The notes: generated from the letters alone by a model not told the origin. 64,000 bases of DNA from Roseiarcus sp963751165 (GCA_963751165.1 CAVVTP010000019.1:62001-126000), one strand, 5' to 3'; shown: positions 35,646 to 44,657, counted from the stretch's first letter. Numbers and translations: made by a program.

Positions 35646-36094
35646 CGTCCCCCCCCTTCAATGCGGCGCGCCCCCTCCAGAATCTCACCGAGTTCCGGCG
35701 TCGTCGGCAGGTCGAGCGAGGATGCCGGTTCGATCCAGGCGACGGCGTCGATCTCGTCGCTGACCCGGGCCTCCCCGCTGGTCCAGCGGCCGACGAAGGA
35801 GGCGATGACGAAGTGGGCTCTGACACGCGCACCCTCGCGCAGGATGGGCTCGACGTGGCGGTTGAAGCCGATGATCTCGGCCTCGACGCCGACTTCCTCG
35901 AAGAGCTCGCGCTTGGCCGCCTCGATCAAGGTCTCGCCGACTTCCACGACCCCTCCAGGCAACGAAAAGCGTCCCGCCATCGGCGGGCGCGCCCGTCGCC
36001 CTACAAGCACGCGGCCCTGTCGGAACACCGCGACCGAGACCGCGAGGATCGGGCGGGTCGGATAGAGGCGATCGTCCGCCGACGGCTCAGTCAT
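35642..36094 (-). CDS. NUDIX hydrolase
   Basis: Hydrolase of nucleoside diphosphates linked to another moiety, 150 residues. The Nudix box is complete: GGVVEVGETLIEAAKRELFEEVGVEA with the catalytic REL..EE core, preceded by SVAVFRQGRVLVGRRARPPMAGRFSLP. The sequence resembles ADP-ribose pyrophosphatase-like members but the substrate is unknown. ATG 36094 is chosen because family similarity starts shortly after it; the frame is open to 36145. Overlaps the TIGR02301 gene by four bases. Confidence 0.88.
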   Translation of the reverse strand: MTEPSADDRLYPTRPILAVSVAVFRQGRVLVGRRARPPMAGRFSLPGGVVEVGETLIEAAKRELFEEVGVEAEIIGFNRHVEPILREGARVRAHFVIASFVGRWTSGEARVSDEIDAVAWIEPASSLDLPTTPELGEILEGARRIEGGGR

Positions 36095-36284
36095 ACCGGC
36101 GGTCGATCGTCCGGGGCATAGACTTCGGCGGGAGGGGCCGTGCAAAAGTCATTAAGATCCATCGGCCTATTTTCCGAACACCAAAATAGAGCCCGAACGG
36201 AGGCGACCGCAACGCCTCTTGTCATCGGATCGCCGCGCCGACTAGTTTCGACGACCACGTGGCGTTCGGAGAAAAGGTGAATTG

Positions 36285-36866
36285 ATGGCGGCGCTCGTGC
36301 TCGGGCTGGTGATTTTTCTCGGACTTCACTCGACGCGTATTTTCGCGGAAGGCGTTCGCGCCAAGGCGATCGCCCGGTTCGGTGACGGCCCTTGGAAGGG
36401 CGTCTATTCGCTCCTGTCGCTGATTGGCTTCGCGCTCATCGTCTGGGGGTTCGCGCGTGCGCGCTGGAACGCCGCCGAGCTTTGGACGCCCCCGATCTGG
36501 ACGCGCCACACGACGATCCTGCTCATGCTGTTCAGCCTGATCCTGATCGGGGCGTACATCTTCAAGAGGAGCCATATCGCCGTCGCCGTACATCACCCGA
36601 TGGCCTGGGGCGTGGCGATTTGGGCCGCGGGGCATCTGATCGCCAACGGCTCGGCGGCAGACCTCCTGCTGTTCGGCGCGTTCCTCGTCTGGGCGGTCGC
36701 CGATCTCGCCAGCTCCTACGGTCGCGACGCCAGCGATGCCGTCATCTACCCCGCCCCCAACTGGGGCGCGACGACCGGCGCGATCGTGCTTGGCGTCGTA
36801 TTGTGGATCGCACTGCTCGCCGGCCTGCACCAATGGCTGTTCGGCGTCTCCCCCATGGCGATGTGA
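36285..36866 (+). CDS. NnrU family membrane protein
   Basis: Inner-membrane protein of 193 residues with about five or six transmembrane segments. Matches the NnrU family: LVIFLGLHSTRIFAE at the start, WKGVYSLLSLIGFALIVWGF, HHPMAWGVAIWAAGHLIANGSAADLLLFGAFLVWAVAD. Histidines in LHSTR and HHPMAW are conserved and could bind haem or metal. Named from nitrite/nitric-oxide reductase clusters, but many copies, like this one, sit apart from denitrification genes. ATG 36285 follows AAAGGTGA. Confidence 0.88.
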   Translation: MAALVLGLVIFLGLHSTRIFAEGVRAKAIARFGDGPWKGVYSLLSLIGFALIVWGFARARWNAAELWTPPIWTRHTTILLMLFSLILIGAYIFKRSHIAVAVHHPMAWGVAIWAAGHLIANGSAADLLLFGAFLVWAVADLASSYGRDASDAVIYPAPNWGATTGAIVLGVVLWIALLAGLHQWLFGVSPMAM

Positions 36867-37054
36867 AGCCGGTTCAGGTCGCTTGGGATCGACCGGCCTG
36901 ATTCGAAGCCGCGTCCCGACCTTCGGGCGCGGCAAGCATTCGTCGTCGCGAGCAGCGGACCCCCACCGTGGACATTGAAACGTCGCTGCTGCCCGTCCAT
37001 ACTGACATGTCAAAGCAGGCGAGGACCGACACGCCGCGGAGGAGACGTTCGACA

Positions 37055-38881
37055 ATGGCCGTGAAGCCCAAGACCAGCAGTGACTCGAAGCCCGGCGCCA
37101 AGCGATTCCTGAGGTCGCGCCTCTGGTTCGACAACCCGGAAAATCCGGGCATGACGGCGCTCTATATCGAGCGCTATCTCAATTTCGGCCTGACCCCGGC
37201 GGAGTTGCGGTCGGGCAAGCCGATCATCGGCATCGCCCAGACGGGCTCCGATCTCTCGCCCTGCAACCGACATCATCTCGACCTGGCGAAGCGGGTGCGC
37301 GACGGAATCCTCGCCGCGGGCGGCGTTCCGTTCGAGTTCCCGGTCCACCCGATTCAGGAAACCGGAAAGCGGCCGACTGCGGCGCTGGACCGCAACCTCG
37401 CCTATCTCGGGCTGGTCGAGATCCTAATGGGCTATTTCATCGACGGCGTCGTGCTGACCACCGGCTGCGACAAGACGACGCCCGCCTGCATCATGGCCGC
37501 GGCGACAGTCAACATCCCGGCGATCGTGCTGTCGGGAGGCCCGATGAACAACGGCTGGCATCACGGCCAGCGCACGGGATCGGGGACGATCGTGTGGCAG
37601 GCGCGCTCGGACCTCGCCGAGGGCAAGATCGATTACGAGCAATTCATGGAGATCGTCACGTCCTCCGCGCCGTCGATCGGCCATTGCAACACCATGGGCA
37701 CGGCGTCGACGATGAACGCCCTCGCCGAGGCGCTCGGCATGAGCCTGCCTGGATGCGCCGCGATCCCGGCGCCGCACCGCGAGCGCGGCCAGATCGCCTA
37801 CGAGACGGGCCGGCGCATCGTCGACATGGTGTGGGAGGACCTCAAGCCTTCCGACATCCTGACTCGGGAGGCGTTCGAGAACACGATCGTGGTCAACAGC
37901 GCCATCGGCGGCTCGACCAACGCCCCGATCCACATCAACGCCATCGCCCGCCACATCGGCGTCAAGCTCGACATCGGCGAGTGGGAGAAGGTGGGCCACC
38001 ACGTGCCCCTGCTCGTCAACATGCAGCCAGCCGGCAAGTATCTCGGCGAGGAGTTCCATCGGGCCGGCGGCGTGCCGGCGGTGGTGCACGAGCTGATGAA
38101 GCGCAAGCTCATCCACGAGAACGCGTTGACCGCCAACGGCAAGACGATCGGCGAGAACTGCGCCAAGACGAAATCGGACGATCCGGACGTCATCTTCCCG
38201 ATCGAGAAGCCGATGAAGGAGAACGCGGGCTACATCATCCTGTCCGGCAACCTGTTCAGCGACGCGGTCATGAAGACGAGCGTGATCGACGACGAGTTCC
38301 GCGCCCGCTTCCTCTCCAATCCGGCCGATCCGGAGGCCTTCGAGGGGCGGGCGATCGTGTTCGACGGGCCGGAGGACTATCACCATCGCATCGATGATCC
38401 CGAGCTCGGCATCGACGAGCATTCGATCCTCTTCATGCGGGGGGCGGGGCCGATCGGCTATCCGGGCGGGGCGGAAGTGGTCAACATGCAGCCGCCGGCG
38501 GCGCTCATCAAGCGCGGCGTCCACGCGCTGCCTTGCGTCGGCGACGGGCGCCAATCCGGGACCTCCGGCTCGCCCTCGATCCTCAACGCCTCGCCCGAAG
38601 CGGCGGCGGGCGGCGGCCTTGCGCTGCTCAAGACCGGCGACCGGGTGCGGATCGACCTGAAAAAGCATTCGGCCAATATTCTCGTCTCCGACGCCGAGCT
38701 CAACGAGCGCCGCGCCGCCCTCGCCCAGCATGGCGGCTACGACTTCCCGAAGAGCCAGACGCCCTGGCAGCAGATCCAGCGCGAGATGGTGGCGCAGTTC
38801 GACGAGGGCATGGTGCTGAAGCCCGCCGTCGCCTACCAGCGCCTGGCCCAGACGATGGGCGCGCCGAGGGACAATCATTGA
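37055..38881 (+). CDS. IlvD/Edd-family dehydratase, sugar-acid type
   Basis: Iron-sulfur dehydratase of 608 residues. Cluster cysteines lie in DLSPCNRH, TTGCDKTTPA and SIGHCNTMGTAST; other family motifs are GPMNNGWHHGQ, SAIGGSTNAPIHINAIA and GDGRQSGTSGSPSILNASPEAA. The length and sequence around these motifs fit the sugar-acid dehydratase branch (L-arabinonate or D-xylonate dehydratase type) better than dihydroxy-acid dehydratase of valine synthesis, though this was judged by eye. ATG 37055 has GGAGGAG upstream. It stands alone about 6 kb from the arabinose genes, followed by vapBC. A non-phosphorylating pentose pathway would need partners not seen here. Confidence 0.85.
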   Translation: MAVKPKTSSDSKPGAKRFLRSRLWFDNPENPGMTALYIERYLNFGLTPAELRSGKPIIGIAQTGSDLSPCNRHHLDLAKRVRDGILAAGGVPFEFPVHPIQETGKRPTAALDRNLAYLGLVEILMGYFIDGVVLTTGCDKTTPACIMAAATVNIPAIVLSGGPMNNGWHHGQRTGSGTIVWQARSDLAEGKIDYEQFMEIVTSSAPSIGHCNTMGTASTMNALAEALGMSLPGCAAIPAPHRERGQIAYETGRRIVDMVWEDLKPSDILTREAFENTIVVNSAIGGSTNAPIHINAIARHIGVKLDIGEWEKVGHHVPLLVNMQPAGKYLGEEFHRAGGVPAVVHELMKRKLIHENALTANGKTIGENCAKTKSDDPDVIFPIEKPMKENAGYIILSGNLFSDAVMKTSVIDDEFRARFLSNPADPEAFEGRAIVFDGPEDYHHRIDDPELGIDEHSILFMRGAGPIGYPGGAEVVNMQPPAALIKRGVHALPCVGDGRQSGTSGSPSILNASPEAAAGGGLALLKTGDRVRIDLKKHSANILVSDAELNERRAALAQHGGYDFPKSQTPWQQIQREMVAQFDEGMVLKPAVAYQRLAQTMGAPRDNH

Positions 38882-38941
38882 CGGAATCCGCGGGGATCGT
38901 ACATACTAAATGCCAATATCGGTATAGACGGAAGGTTCGTC

Positions 38942-39181
38942 ATGGGCATCAGCATCCGCGATCCGGAAGTCGGCGAGCTCGCGCGGGAGCTAGCCAGGTT
39001 GCGCAAGACCAACATGACCGAGGCGATCGCGCACGCTTTGCGCAGCGAATTGAAGCGCGAGCGCGACAAGCGGCCGCTCGAACAGCGGCTCGAAGACCTC
39101 GCGAATGAAACGGTAGCGATGGCAAGGCCGGGCGGCCATGTCATGACGAAGGATGAAATCGACGAATTATGGGGGCAGTAA
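38942..39181 (+). CDS. vapB: VapB-type antitoxin
   Basis: Antitoxin of 79 residues that should bind and neutralise the VapC toxin encoded next and repress its own promoter. The N-terminal part (GISIRDPEVGELARELARLRKTNMTEAIAHALRSEL, in pieces) is a ribbon-helix-helix DNA-binding domain of the PSK/Rv0623-like type; the C-terminal part with GHVMTKDEIDELWG is the toxin-wrapping tail. Overlaps vapC by 13 bases. Confidence 0.88.
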   Translation: MGISIRDPEVGELARELARLRKTNMTEAIAHALRSELKRERDKRPLEQRLEDLANETVAMARPGGHVMTKDEIDELWGQ

Positions 39182-39606
39182 GCTTCATCGATACGTCGGT
39201 ATTCGTCGCGATCCTGGCGAAAGAGTCCGATCATCGCGAGCTCTCGCGAGCGATCGCTGCCGCCGAACGGCGGCTTTCGTCGCCGATCGTCCGCCTGGAG
39301 ACAAGCATCGTGCTCGGGAGCCGGCTCCTGGTGACGCCGTGCGAGGCGGAACGCCAATACGAAAAGTTCCTTGACCAAGCCGAGGTGGTCGAGACGCCAA
39401 TCGATTCCACATTGGGCGCGGCCGCGGTCGCCTGCTTCGAGAAATATGGCAAGGGCAAACACCCGGCCCACTTGAATTTCGCGGATTGCCTGTCCTACGC
39501 GTGCGCCAAAGCGGCCGGAGCGCGGCTTCTGTTCAAGGGCGAGGATTTCGCCAAGACGGACGTGAACGAGTCATGGGAAGCTTCGCGGAGACAACCACCA
39601 AGATGA
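39169..39606 (+). CDS. vapC: VapC-type PIN-domain toxin
   Basis: Endoribonuclease toxin of 145 residues. PIN-domain acidic residues are in place: D8 in FIDTSVFVAIL, E44 in IVRLETSIVL, D106 in NFADCLSYA and D126 in FKGEDFAKTD. The last about 12 residues go beyond the usual end. It overlaps vapB at its start and the GNAT gene at its end (ATGA at 39603), so the toxin gene is the middle of an overlapping chain rather than the end of a two-gene module. RNA target unknown. Confidence 0.9.
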   Translation: MGAVSFIDTSVFVAILAKESDHRELSRAIAAAERRLSSPIVRLETSIVLGSRLLVTPCEAERQYEKFLDQAEVVETPIDSTLGAAAVACFEKYGKGKHPAHLNFADCLSYACAKAAGARLLFKGEDFAKTDVNESWEASRRQPPR

Positions 39607-40313
39607 CGCCTCAGACCGCACGACCCATCGGCCCCGCGGTCGACGCGCATCACGCCAGGAGGCCAGAGCGGATCGCGCTCGAGGGGCGGTGGATCACGCT
39701 CGCTCCGCTCGATGCGGAGAAGCACGCCGAGGCCCTTTACCAAGGCTCGAACGGCGACGCAGGGCGCGATGCGGTTTGGGACTATCTGTTCAACGGCCCG
39801 TTCGCCAGCTTCGATGATTTCGCGGCCGACATCGAGCTCAAGGCGCGCTCGGTCGATCCGCATTTCTTCGCCGTGGTCGACAACGCCTCGGGCGGTGCGC
39901 TCGGCTACCAGGCGCTGATGCGGATCGAGCCGACCCATCGCGTGATCGAGGTCGGCAACGTCATGTACACGCCCGCGATGCAGCGGACGGCCGGCGCGAC
40001 CGAGGCGCAATATCTCTTCGCACGCCATGTGTTCGACGACCTTGGCTACCGGCGCTACGAATGGAAGTGCGACAACCTCAATGCGCCGTCCAAGCGGGCG
40101 GCGGAGCGCTTCGGCTTCACATTCGAGGGGATCTTCCGCCAGCACATGGTCGTCAAGGGCCGCAACCGCGACACGGCGTGGTTCTCCATGCTCGACGGCG
40201 AGTGGCCGGCGCGCAAAGCCGCCTACGAGCTTTGGCTCTCGCCCGACAATTTCGACGCCAAGGGGCGCCAGAGACAGAGCCTGTCCAGCCTCATGCCGAG
40301 GACCGCATCATGA
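39603..40313 (+). CDS. GNAT-family N-acetyltransferase (RimJ/RimL-like)
   Basis: Acetyl-CoA-dependent transferase of 236 residues in the Acetyltransf_3 group. Typical parts: RIALEGRWITLAPLDAEKHAEALY at the start, HFFAVVDNASGGALGYQALMRIEP, VIEVGNVMYTPAMQRTAGATEAQYLFARHVFDDLGYRRYEWKCD (acetyl-CoA pyrophosphate loop region) and NAPSKRAAERFGFTFEGIFRQHMV. Substrate unknown. ATG 39603 overlaps the vapC stop; ATG 39573 inside vapC is an alternative. Overlaps the next gene by four bases. Confidence 0.88.
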   Translation: MTPQTARPIGPAVDAHHARRPERIALEGRWITLAPLDAEKHAEALYQGSNGDAGRDAVWDYLFNGPFASFDDFAADIELKARSVDPHFFAVVDNASGGALGYQALMRIEPTHRVIEVGNVMYTPAMQRTAGATEAQYLFARHVFDDLGYRRYEWKCDNLNAPSKRAAERFGFTFEGIFRQHMVVKGRNRDTAWFSMLDGEWPARKAAYELWLSPDNFDAKGRQRQSLSSLMPRTAS

Positions 40314-41137
40314 CGACCGTCGCCGAGAAACGCCGCCGCTTCGCCGAATTGCACCGCGCGCCCGCCTGCTTCGTGATGCCAAACCCATATGACGTCGGCT
40401 CGGCGAAATATCTCGCCTCGCTCGGCTTTCCCGCGCTCGCGACGTCGAGCGCGGGCATGGCGTTCGCGGCCGGACTTCCGGACGGCGGCGTCGCGCGCGA
40501 CCATGCGCTGAGCCACATCCGTGATCTCGCCGCCGCGGTCCCCGTCCCTCTGAACGCGGACTTCGAGGCCGGGTTCGCCCGCGACGCCGAAGGCGTCTAC
40601 GAAAGCGCGCGCCTCTGCATCGGCGCGGGGGTCGCCGGTTTCTCGATCGAGGATTATTCCGGTGGGCGCGACGCGCCGCTCTATACGCTGAACGAAGCGG
40701 TCGAGCGGCTGAGGGCCGCTCGGGCGGCGATTGACGCGAGCGGCGAGACGGTTCTCCTGACTGGCCGCAGCGAGGCGATCTGGCGCGAAGGCGCGGGCGG
40801 CCTTCCCGAGGCGCTGCGGCGGCTCATGGCTTACGCCGAGGCCGGCGCCGATGTGCTGTTCGCGCCGGGAGTGAAGACGGCCGACGAAGTCGCGGAGGTC
40901 GTGCGGGTCGCCGGGAAACTGCCGGTCAATGTCGTGGTCGGCGCGCCGGGATTCACCCGCCGCCAGCTCGAGGACCTCGGCGTCAAGCGAATCTCGACCG
41001 GCGCGTCACTGGCCCGCGTCGCCTGGGGAGCGCTGATGCGCGCGGCGGGAGAAATCGCCGCGGACGGGCGCTTCGACGCTTTCGCCGGAATCCCGTCCTC
41101 GCGAGAGATCGAGGCGGCCTTCTCGGGCGGAGGCTGA
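40310..41137 (+). CDS. PEP mutase / isocitrate lyase superfamily protein
   Basis: TIM-barrel enzyme of 275 residues acting on a 2-oxo or carboxyphosphonate-type acid. Family features: FVMPNPYDVGSAKYLASLGFPALATSSAG, the metal-binding motif PLNADFEAGF, GVAGFSIEDYSGG, LLTGRSEA and a VLFAPGVKT strand. The classical KKCGH loop of isocitrate lyase is missing, so it belongs with the oxaloacetate decarboxylase or phosphonomutase-like members of unknown substrate. Start by ATGA overlap with the GNAT gene. Confidence 0.87.
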   Translation: MTTVAEKRRRFAELHRAPACFVMPNPYDVGSAKYLASLGFPALATSSAGMAFAAGLPDGGVARDHALSHIRDLAAAVPVPLNADFEAGFARDAEGVYESARLCIGAGVAGFSIEDYSGGRDAPLYTLNEAVERLRAARAAIDASGETVLLTGRSEAIWREGAGGLPEALRRLMAYAEAGADVLFAPGVKTADEVAEVVRVAGKLPVNVVVGAPGFTRRQLEDLGVKRISTGASLARVAWGALMRAAGEIAADGRFDAFAGIPSSREIEAAFSGGG

Positions 41138-41249
41138 CGTCGGCCTGGGCCTCCGAAGGGACCATCGTCTGGCTCCGGTCGCTGCGGAACCGACGCCTTC
41201 AATCGGACGGCATTGCTGCAAGCAAGCAAGCGTCGCCGTAAAACGCCCG

Positions 41250-41900
41250 TCAGATGGCGGTCCATGATCTCGGGGCGCCGCTCCCGCCGTGCTTGAGTTG
41301 GCGCTCCAGCAATACGAGCGCATCGGCGGTCATGTCGGCGTCGAGCAATGCGCCGTGCCGGTCGTCTCTTTCGCTGCTGTCGAGCGCCAGCCGGTCGCAC
41401 ATCGCGGTGAGCGACTTGGTCGCGCCCGGGAAAAGCTGGGCGAACAGGGCCTGCGTGCAAATGTATCGCTCCTCGGGGTAGGCGCTTTCGCCCCATCCGA
41501 TCGCCTTGGCCCGGGCGAACTCATAGTCGAGAAAGCCGCGCTCGTTCTTGTAGGCGTGGGCCACGATCGGCGACTCTCCGACGAAGTCTTTCACTTTCGC
41601 CAGGATCGCCGGGAATCGTGGAGCGTTCTTGAGATCGGCAGGCCGGATCCCGTGGATCTTGATGGCCTCGGGGTCGATCGGGCCGTCCGGGTTGACCCTT
41701 GAGCTCCACATCTCGCCCGTGCGCCAGCCCTCCCCTTCCCGGAGCATTTCGACGAAACCGACTTCGATGATGATTCCGGGGGCTTTCCAGGCGAAAGGCT
41801 GCTTGCGAATGAACTCGGCGTCGGGCGTACGCTTGCCGGTCGTCTCCGCGTCGAAGGAAACGAGCCGGTCGAAACTGTCGAGAAAATTCGGCATGTACAT
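41250..41900 (-). CDS. DnaQ-like 3-prime to 5-prime exonuclease
   Basis: DEDDh exonuclease of 216 residues. Exo I motif VSFDAETTGK gives the first D and E; Exo II is near VAHAYKNERGFLDYEFAR (with the aspartate in FLDYE); Exo III reads DRHGALLDADMTADAL with its histidine and aspartate. Resembles stand-alone epsilon-type proofreading exonucleases rather than the DNA polymerase III subunit. ATG 41900 follows GGAG at eight bases. Transcribed alone. Confidence 0.85.
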   Translation of the reverse strand: MYMPNFLDSFDRLVSFDAETTGKRTPDAEFIRKQPFAWKAPGIIIEVGFVEMLREGEGWRTGEMWSSRVNPDGPIDPEAIKIHGIRPADLKNAPRFPAILAKVKDFVGESPIVAHAYKNERGFLDYEFARAKAIGWGESAYPEERYICTQALFAQLFPGATKSLTAMCDRLALDSSERDDRHGALLDADMTADALVLLERQLKHGGSGAPRSWTAI

Positions 41901-42115
41901 CGCGGCGCTCCGAAGCTGCGCCCATTGCTACGCGTTTCCCCGATCGGCGTCACGGGCGCGGTCGTGAGGGTCGGGCGGCGTTGCATCTATCTGGCGCTTA
42001 TTGCGTCAGTTGTTGGCCCGCGCGCTGGCGACGTCTTCGACTTCGCCTTTTGTAGCTTGGCGCGGCAGGCGTAGCCGGGCAAAGCCCTCGGCTCATCCCC
42101 GGATCGCGGCGTCCC

Positions 42116-43534
42116 CTACCGGCCCGCCCAGTAGTCGATGATCCCGGTCGTCGAGCGGCGCTTCGGCCAGGCGAGCGCCTGGGCGGTCGAATCGACCTGG
42201 TCGTCGTGGCGGCCGGCGGGAAAGAGCGCAAGCTCGCTCACGTAGTCGGCAAGCCAAGGAGCATCCTCCGGCAGGAAGACGAAGCCGTTCTCGATCGTCG
42301 CCGTCTGGGCGTGAAGGCGCATGATCTTGTCGCCGTCGGGGGCGGAGCGCGTCACCTTCGAAAGCCCCTGCGCGAGCAGGTCCTGGATGAGCTGCGTCCC
42401 CGAGGCCCTGTCCTCGATGAGGATCGCCTGCGGGCGGAACAACCTGTCCTGCTCGACGACGGCCCGCCTGAGCTCGGGATACGAGAGCTTCTTGCGGAAA
42501 ACATTCAGGAGATAGAAGCTCTGCCCCTTGAGGCCCCAGGTGGTGCAGACCGAATAGTCGGCGAGCTCGGAGGGCTTGTTGGCGGTGTCCCAGCTCTGGA
42601 CGACGCGGTCGAACGGCGGCAGGTCGGCCTGCCGGTAGCGCCGGAACCAGGCGGTCTTGATCATGCCGCCGCCGGCGGGCGCGGGCGTCTGCTGGTACTG
42701 GGCGGCGAAGTTGTATTCTCCGATCGTCGAGCGAATGGCTTTCAACGTCTCGAGCGATTCGCGTTCCGGGTTCAGGACTTCGCCCGCCGCGCGGCGGAAG
42801 GCGGTCGATCCGGCCGGCGTCCGGATTTCGAAAAGCTCGTCGGCTTCCGCGATCGCGGGAAAGGACATGACCTCCCAGCCGCCCTGCTTCAGCACGTGAC
42901 CGGCGAGATCATCCTCGTGCAGGCGTTGCATGACGATGACGATCGCCCCCCTGCCCTTGTGGTTGAGTCGCGAAAACAGGGTCGAATCGAACCATTCGTT
43001 GGCCGCGGCGCGGCGGCGCTGGCTCATGGCGTCGGCTGGCTTGAGCGGGTCGTCGATGAGAATCACGTCCGCCCCCCGCCCGGTCAGCACGCCGCCGACC
43101 GAGGTCGCCATCCGGAAGCCTCCCTTGGTCGTCGCGAGCTCCCGGTAGGGCGGCCGGGACGAGGCAAGCCGCGCCGGAAACAGCGCGCGGTACCAGGGCG
43201 CCGTCATCACCGCCCGGCAGTCGCGGGCGAACTTGTCGGAAAGCTCCCGCCCGTAGGTGACGTTGACAACGCCCAAGGTCGGGTCGCAGCCGAGCAGCCA
43301 GGCCGGCAGCGCGACCGAAACGGCGAGCGATTTCAAGTGCCGGGGCGGGACGTTGACGACCAGCCTGAACGCCCCGCCGCCGCGCGCCTGGGCGAGCTTT
43401 GCCGCCAGCGCCTCGACATGCCAGGCGGGCGAATAAGGGCGGCCACCGTAAAGCTCGTAGTACGAGCGCATCAGGAACGAATTGAAGTCGCCCCTGAGCA
43501 GGCAGCGATATTCGGTGGGATCGAGCGCGGTCAA
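42116..43534 (-). CDS. Phage terminase large subunit
   Basis: Motor/nuclease protein of DNA packaging, 472 residues. The ATPase part has a deviant Walker A VVNVPPRHLKS (near residue 60) and Walker B DVILIDDPLKP; the nuclease part (Terminase_6C type) has VVQSWDTANK, ILIEDRASGTQLIQDLL and RHDDQVDSTAQAL. Start TTG at 43534 is uncertain. With the DUF5681 gene upstream it makes a packaging pair, but no portal, capsid or tail gene is visible on either side, so this is a remnant or a cargo-type cassette. Confidence 0.9.
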   Translation of the reverse strand: MTALDPTEYRCLLRGDFNSFLMRSYYELYGGRPYSPAWHVEALAAKLAQARGGGAFRLVVNVPPRHLKSLAVSVALPAWLLGCDPTLGVVNVTYGRELSDKFARDCRAVMTAPWYRALFPARLASSRPPYRELATTKGGFRMATSVGGVLTGRGADVILIDDPLKPADAMSQRRRAAANEWFDSTLFSRLNHKGRGAIVIVMQRLHEDDLAGHVLKQGGWEVMSFPAIAEADELFEIRTPAGSTAFRRAAGEVLNPERESLETLKAIRSTIGEYNFAAQYQQTPAPAGGGMIKTAWFRRYRQADLPPFDRVVQSWDTANKPSELADYSVCTTWGLKGQSFYLLNVFRKKLSYPELRRAVVEQDRLFRPQAILIEDRASGTQLIQDLLAQGLSKVTRSAPDGDKIMRLHAQTATIENGFVFLPEDAPWLADYVSELALFPAGRHDDQVDSTAQALAWPKRRSTTGIIDYWAGR

Positions 43535-43616
43535 AGGTCAAACAACTCCGTCAGGGCTGGGGCGAGGGGCTTGCGCCCGGGGCTGCGCCGCATTCCCTTG
43601 GCGTCCTTCGTGCCTC

Positions 43617-43660
43617 CTTCGTGTCCTTTGTGTTCAATTTTCAACACCAAGGACACAAAG
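43617..43660. repeat. Inverted repeat between terminase and DUF5681 genes
   Basis: Eighteen-base arms with two mismatches and an 8-base loop: CTTCGTGTCCTTTGTGTT (43617-43634) with AACACCAAGGACACAAAG (43643-43660). It can form a strong hairpin. A related sequence, CACCAAGGTCACAAAGGATC, lies near 44240 on the other side of the DUF5681 gene, so the gene is flanked by copies. It may be a dispersed intergenic repeat or a terminator. Confidence 0.7.
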
Positions 43661-43733
43661 GTCGCAGGAAGATCACCAATGGGGCTCGCCGGAACGATCC
43701 GACGCTCCACGCCGCCAATTGTCACGGCGCTGC

Positions 43734-44141
43734 TCACGGCGATGACGCGCGGATGCGGCGGACGAGGTCCGCGATCACTGCCGCATCGTATTCCCCGAGC
43801 GGTTCGGCATCGGCGGGCTGAGGCCGGCGCTCGAGGTCGTCGAGGAGATCGAGAAAGTGCCTCGTCCAGCGCTCCTCGCCCTTGGCGGCGCGATTGGCGA
43901 GTTGCTTCACTGCGGCCTCGAGCTTGGTGATGCGCCGCGGGCGGTCGTTTTCCTTGATCTCCACCAGCTCGCGGGCCACCGCCGACACAACCGTGCGCAA
44001 GTTGCGCGCGCCCTTCGCGCGTCCGCGCGGGTTTCCGGATTGCCCGGGGCGGAAGCGGCTGGCGAGCGGCGGCCGGCAATAGCCGACTTCATATTGCGCC
44101 CCCGCCGGAGCCTGCGCGGGTTCGTCTGCGGTTCCTGTCAT
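43734..44141 (-). CDS. DUF5681 protein, terminase small subunit-like
   Basis: Protein of 135 residues beginning with the DUF5681 pattern YEVGYCRPPLASRFRPGQSGNPRGRAKGARNL (in pieces GYCRPP, FRPGQSGNPRGR), followed by a helical region RTVVSAVARELVEIKE and ITKLEAAVKQLANRAAKGE. Such genes precede terminase large subunits in rhizobial prophages and may act as the small, DNA-recognising subunit. ATG 44141 follows AGGAG; the frame is open for seven more codons upstream. Confidence 0.82.
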   Translation of the reverse strand: MTGTADEPAQAPAGAQYEVGYCRPPLASRFRPGQSGNPRGRAKGARNLRTVVSAVARELVEIKENDRPRRITKLEAAVKQLANRAAKGEERWTRHFLDLLDDLERRPQPADAEPLGEYDAAVIADLVRRIRASSP

Positions 44142-44162
44142 CGTCAATCTCCTGTTTTCCAC

Positions 44163-44657
44163 GCTGCGGCCCGCTGAAGGCGCCGGCGCTTGAAAGAAAG
44201 TCCGAAGCGGCGACGCGTCGGCGTAGCCAGTTTTTCATCACCAAGGTCACAAAGGATCACAAAGTTCACAGCTGAGCCGCGCTATCCTCGCCTGCGCAGC
44301 GCCTAAGGGATGCACGCATCTGCGTAGTCACGAGCGCGCAGCGGAAGTTGTTTTGGCTCGAATATCAGGCGGTTGCGCGCCCCTTCTCCACGAAGTGGGG
44401 AAGGGCCTGCCCCCGGGCGCAGACCCGGGGGTGTCGGGCGAATCCCGACGGATGGGGTGCGGAAAGCAGGAATGCGTCGTCGAAGGCTCGCTCTTGTGGT
44501 CGTGCAAGACTGCAGCGGGCCATACCCCATCCGGCCCTCCAGGCCGCCTTCGCGAGCCAGCTGGGGAAGGGATGCGTGCGGCGTTTTGAGATGTGTGAAT
44601 GCCGTAGACGCAGCGCACCGTAGCGGGTAGGGAGCGGGGCCGTCGGTCGTCGCATCC
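44163..44657. other. Gene-free stretch with hairpin repeats
   Basis: No gene is supported in these 495 bases. It holds a CACCAAGGTCACAAAGG repeat near 44238, a hairpin CCCTTCTCCAC/GTGGGGAAGGG (44381-44391 with 44395-44405, one mismatch) and directly after it a GC-rich inverted repeat CCCCCGGG/CCCGGGGG (about 44410-44430). The segments look like dispersed intergenic palindromes inserted between phage-derived genes. Confidence 0.6.
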
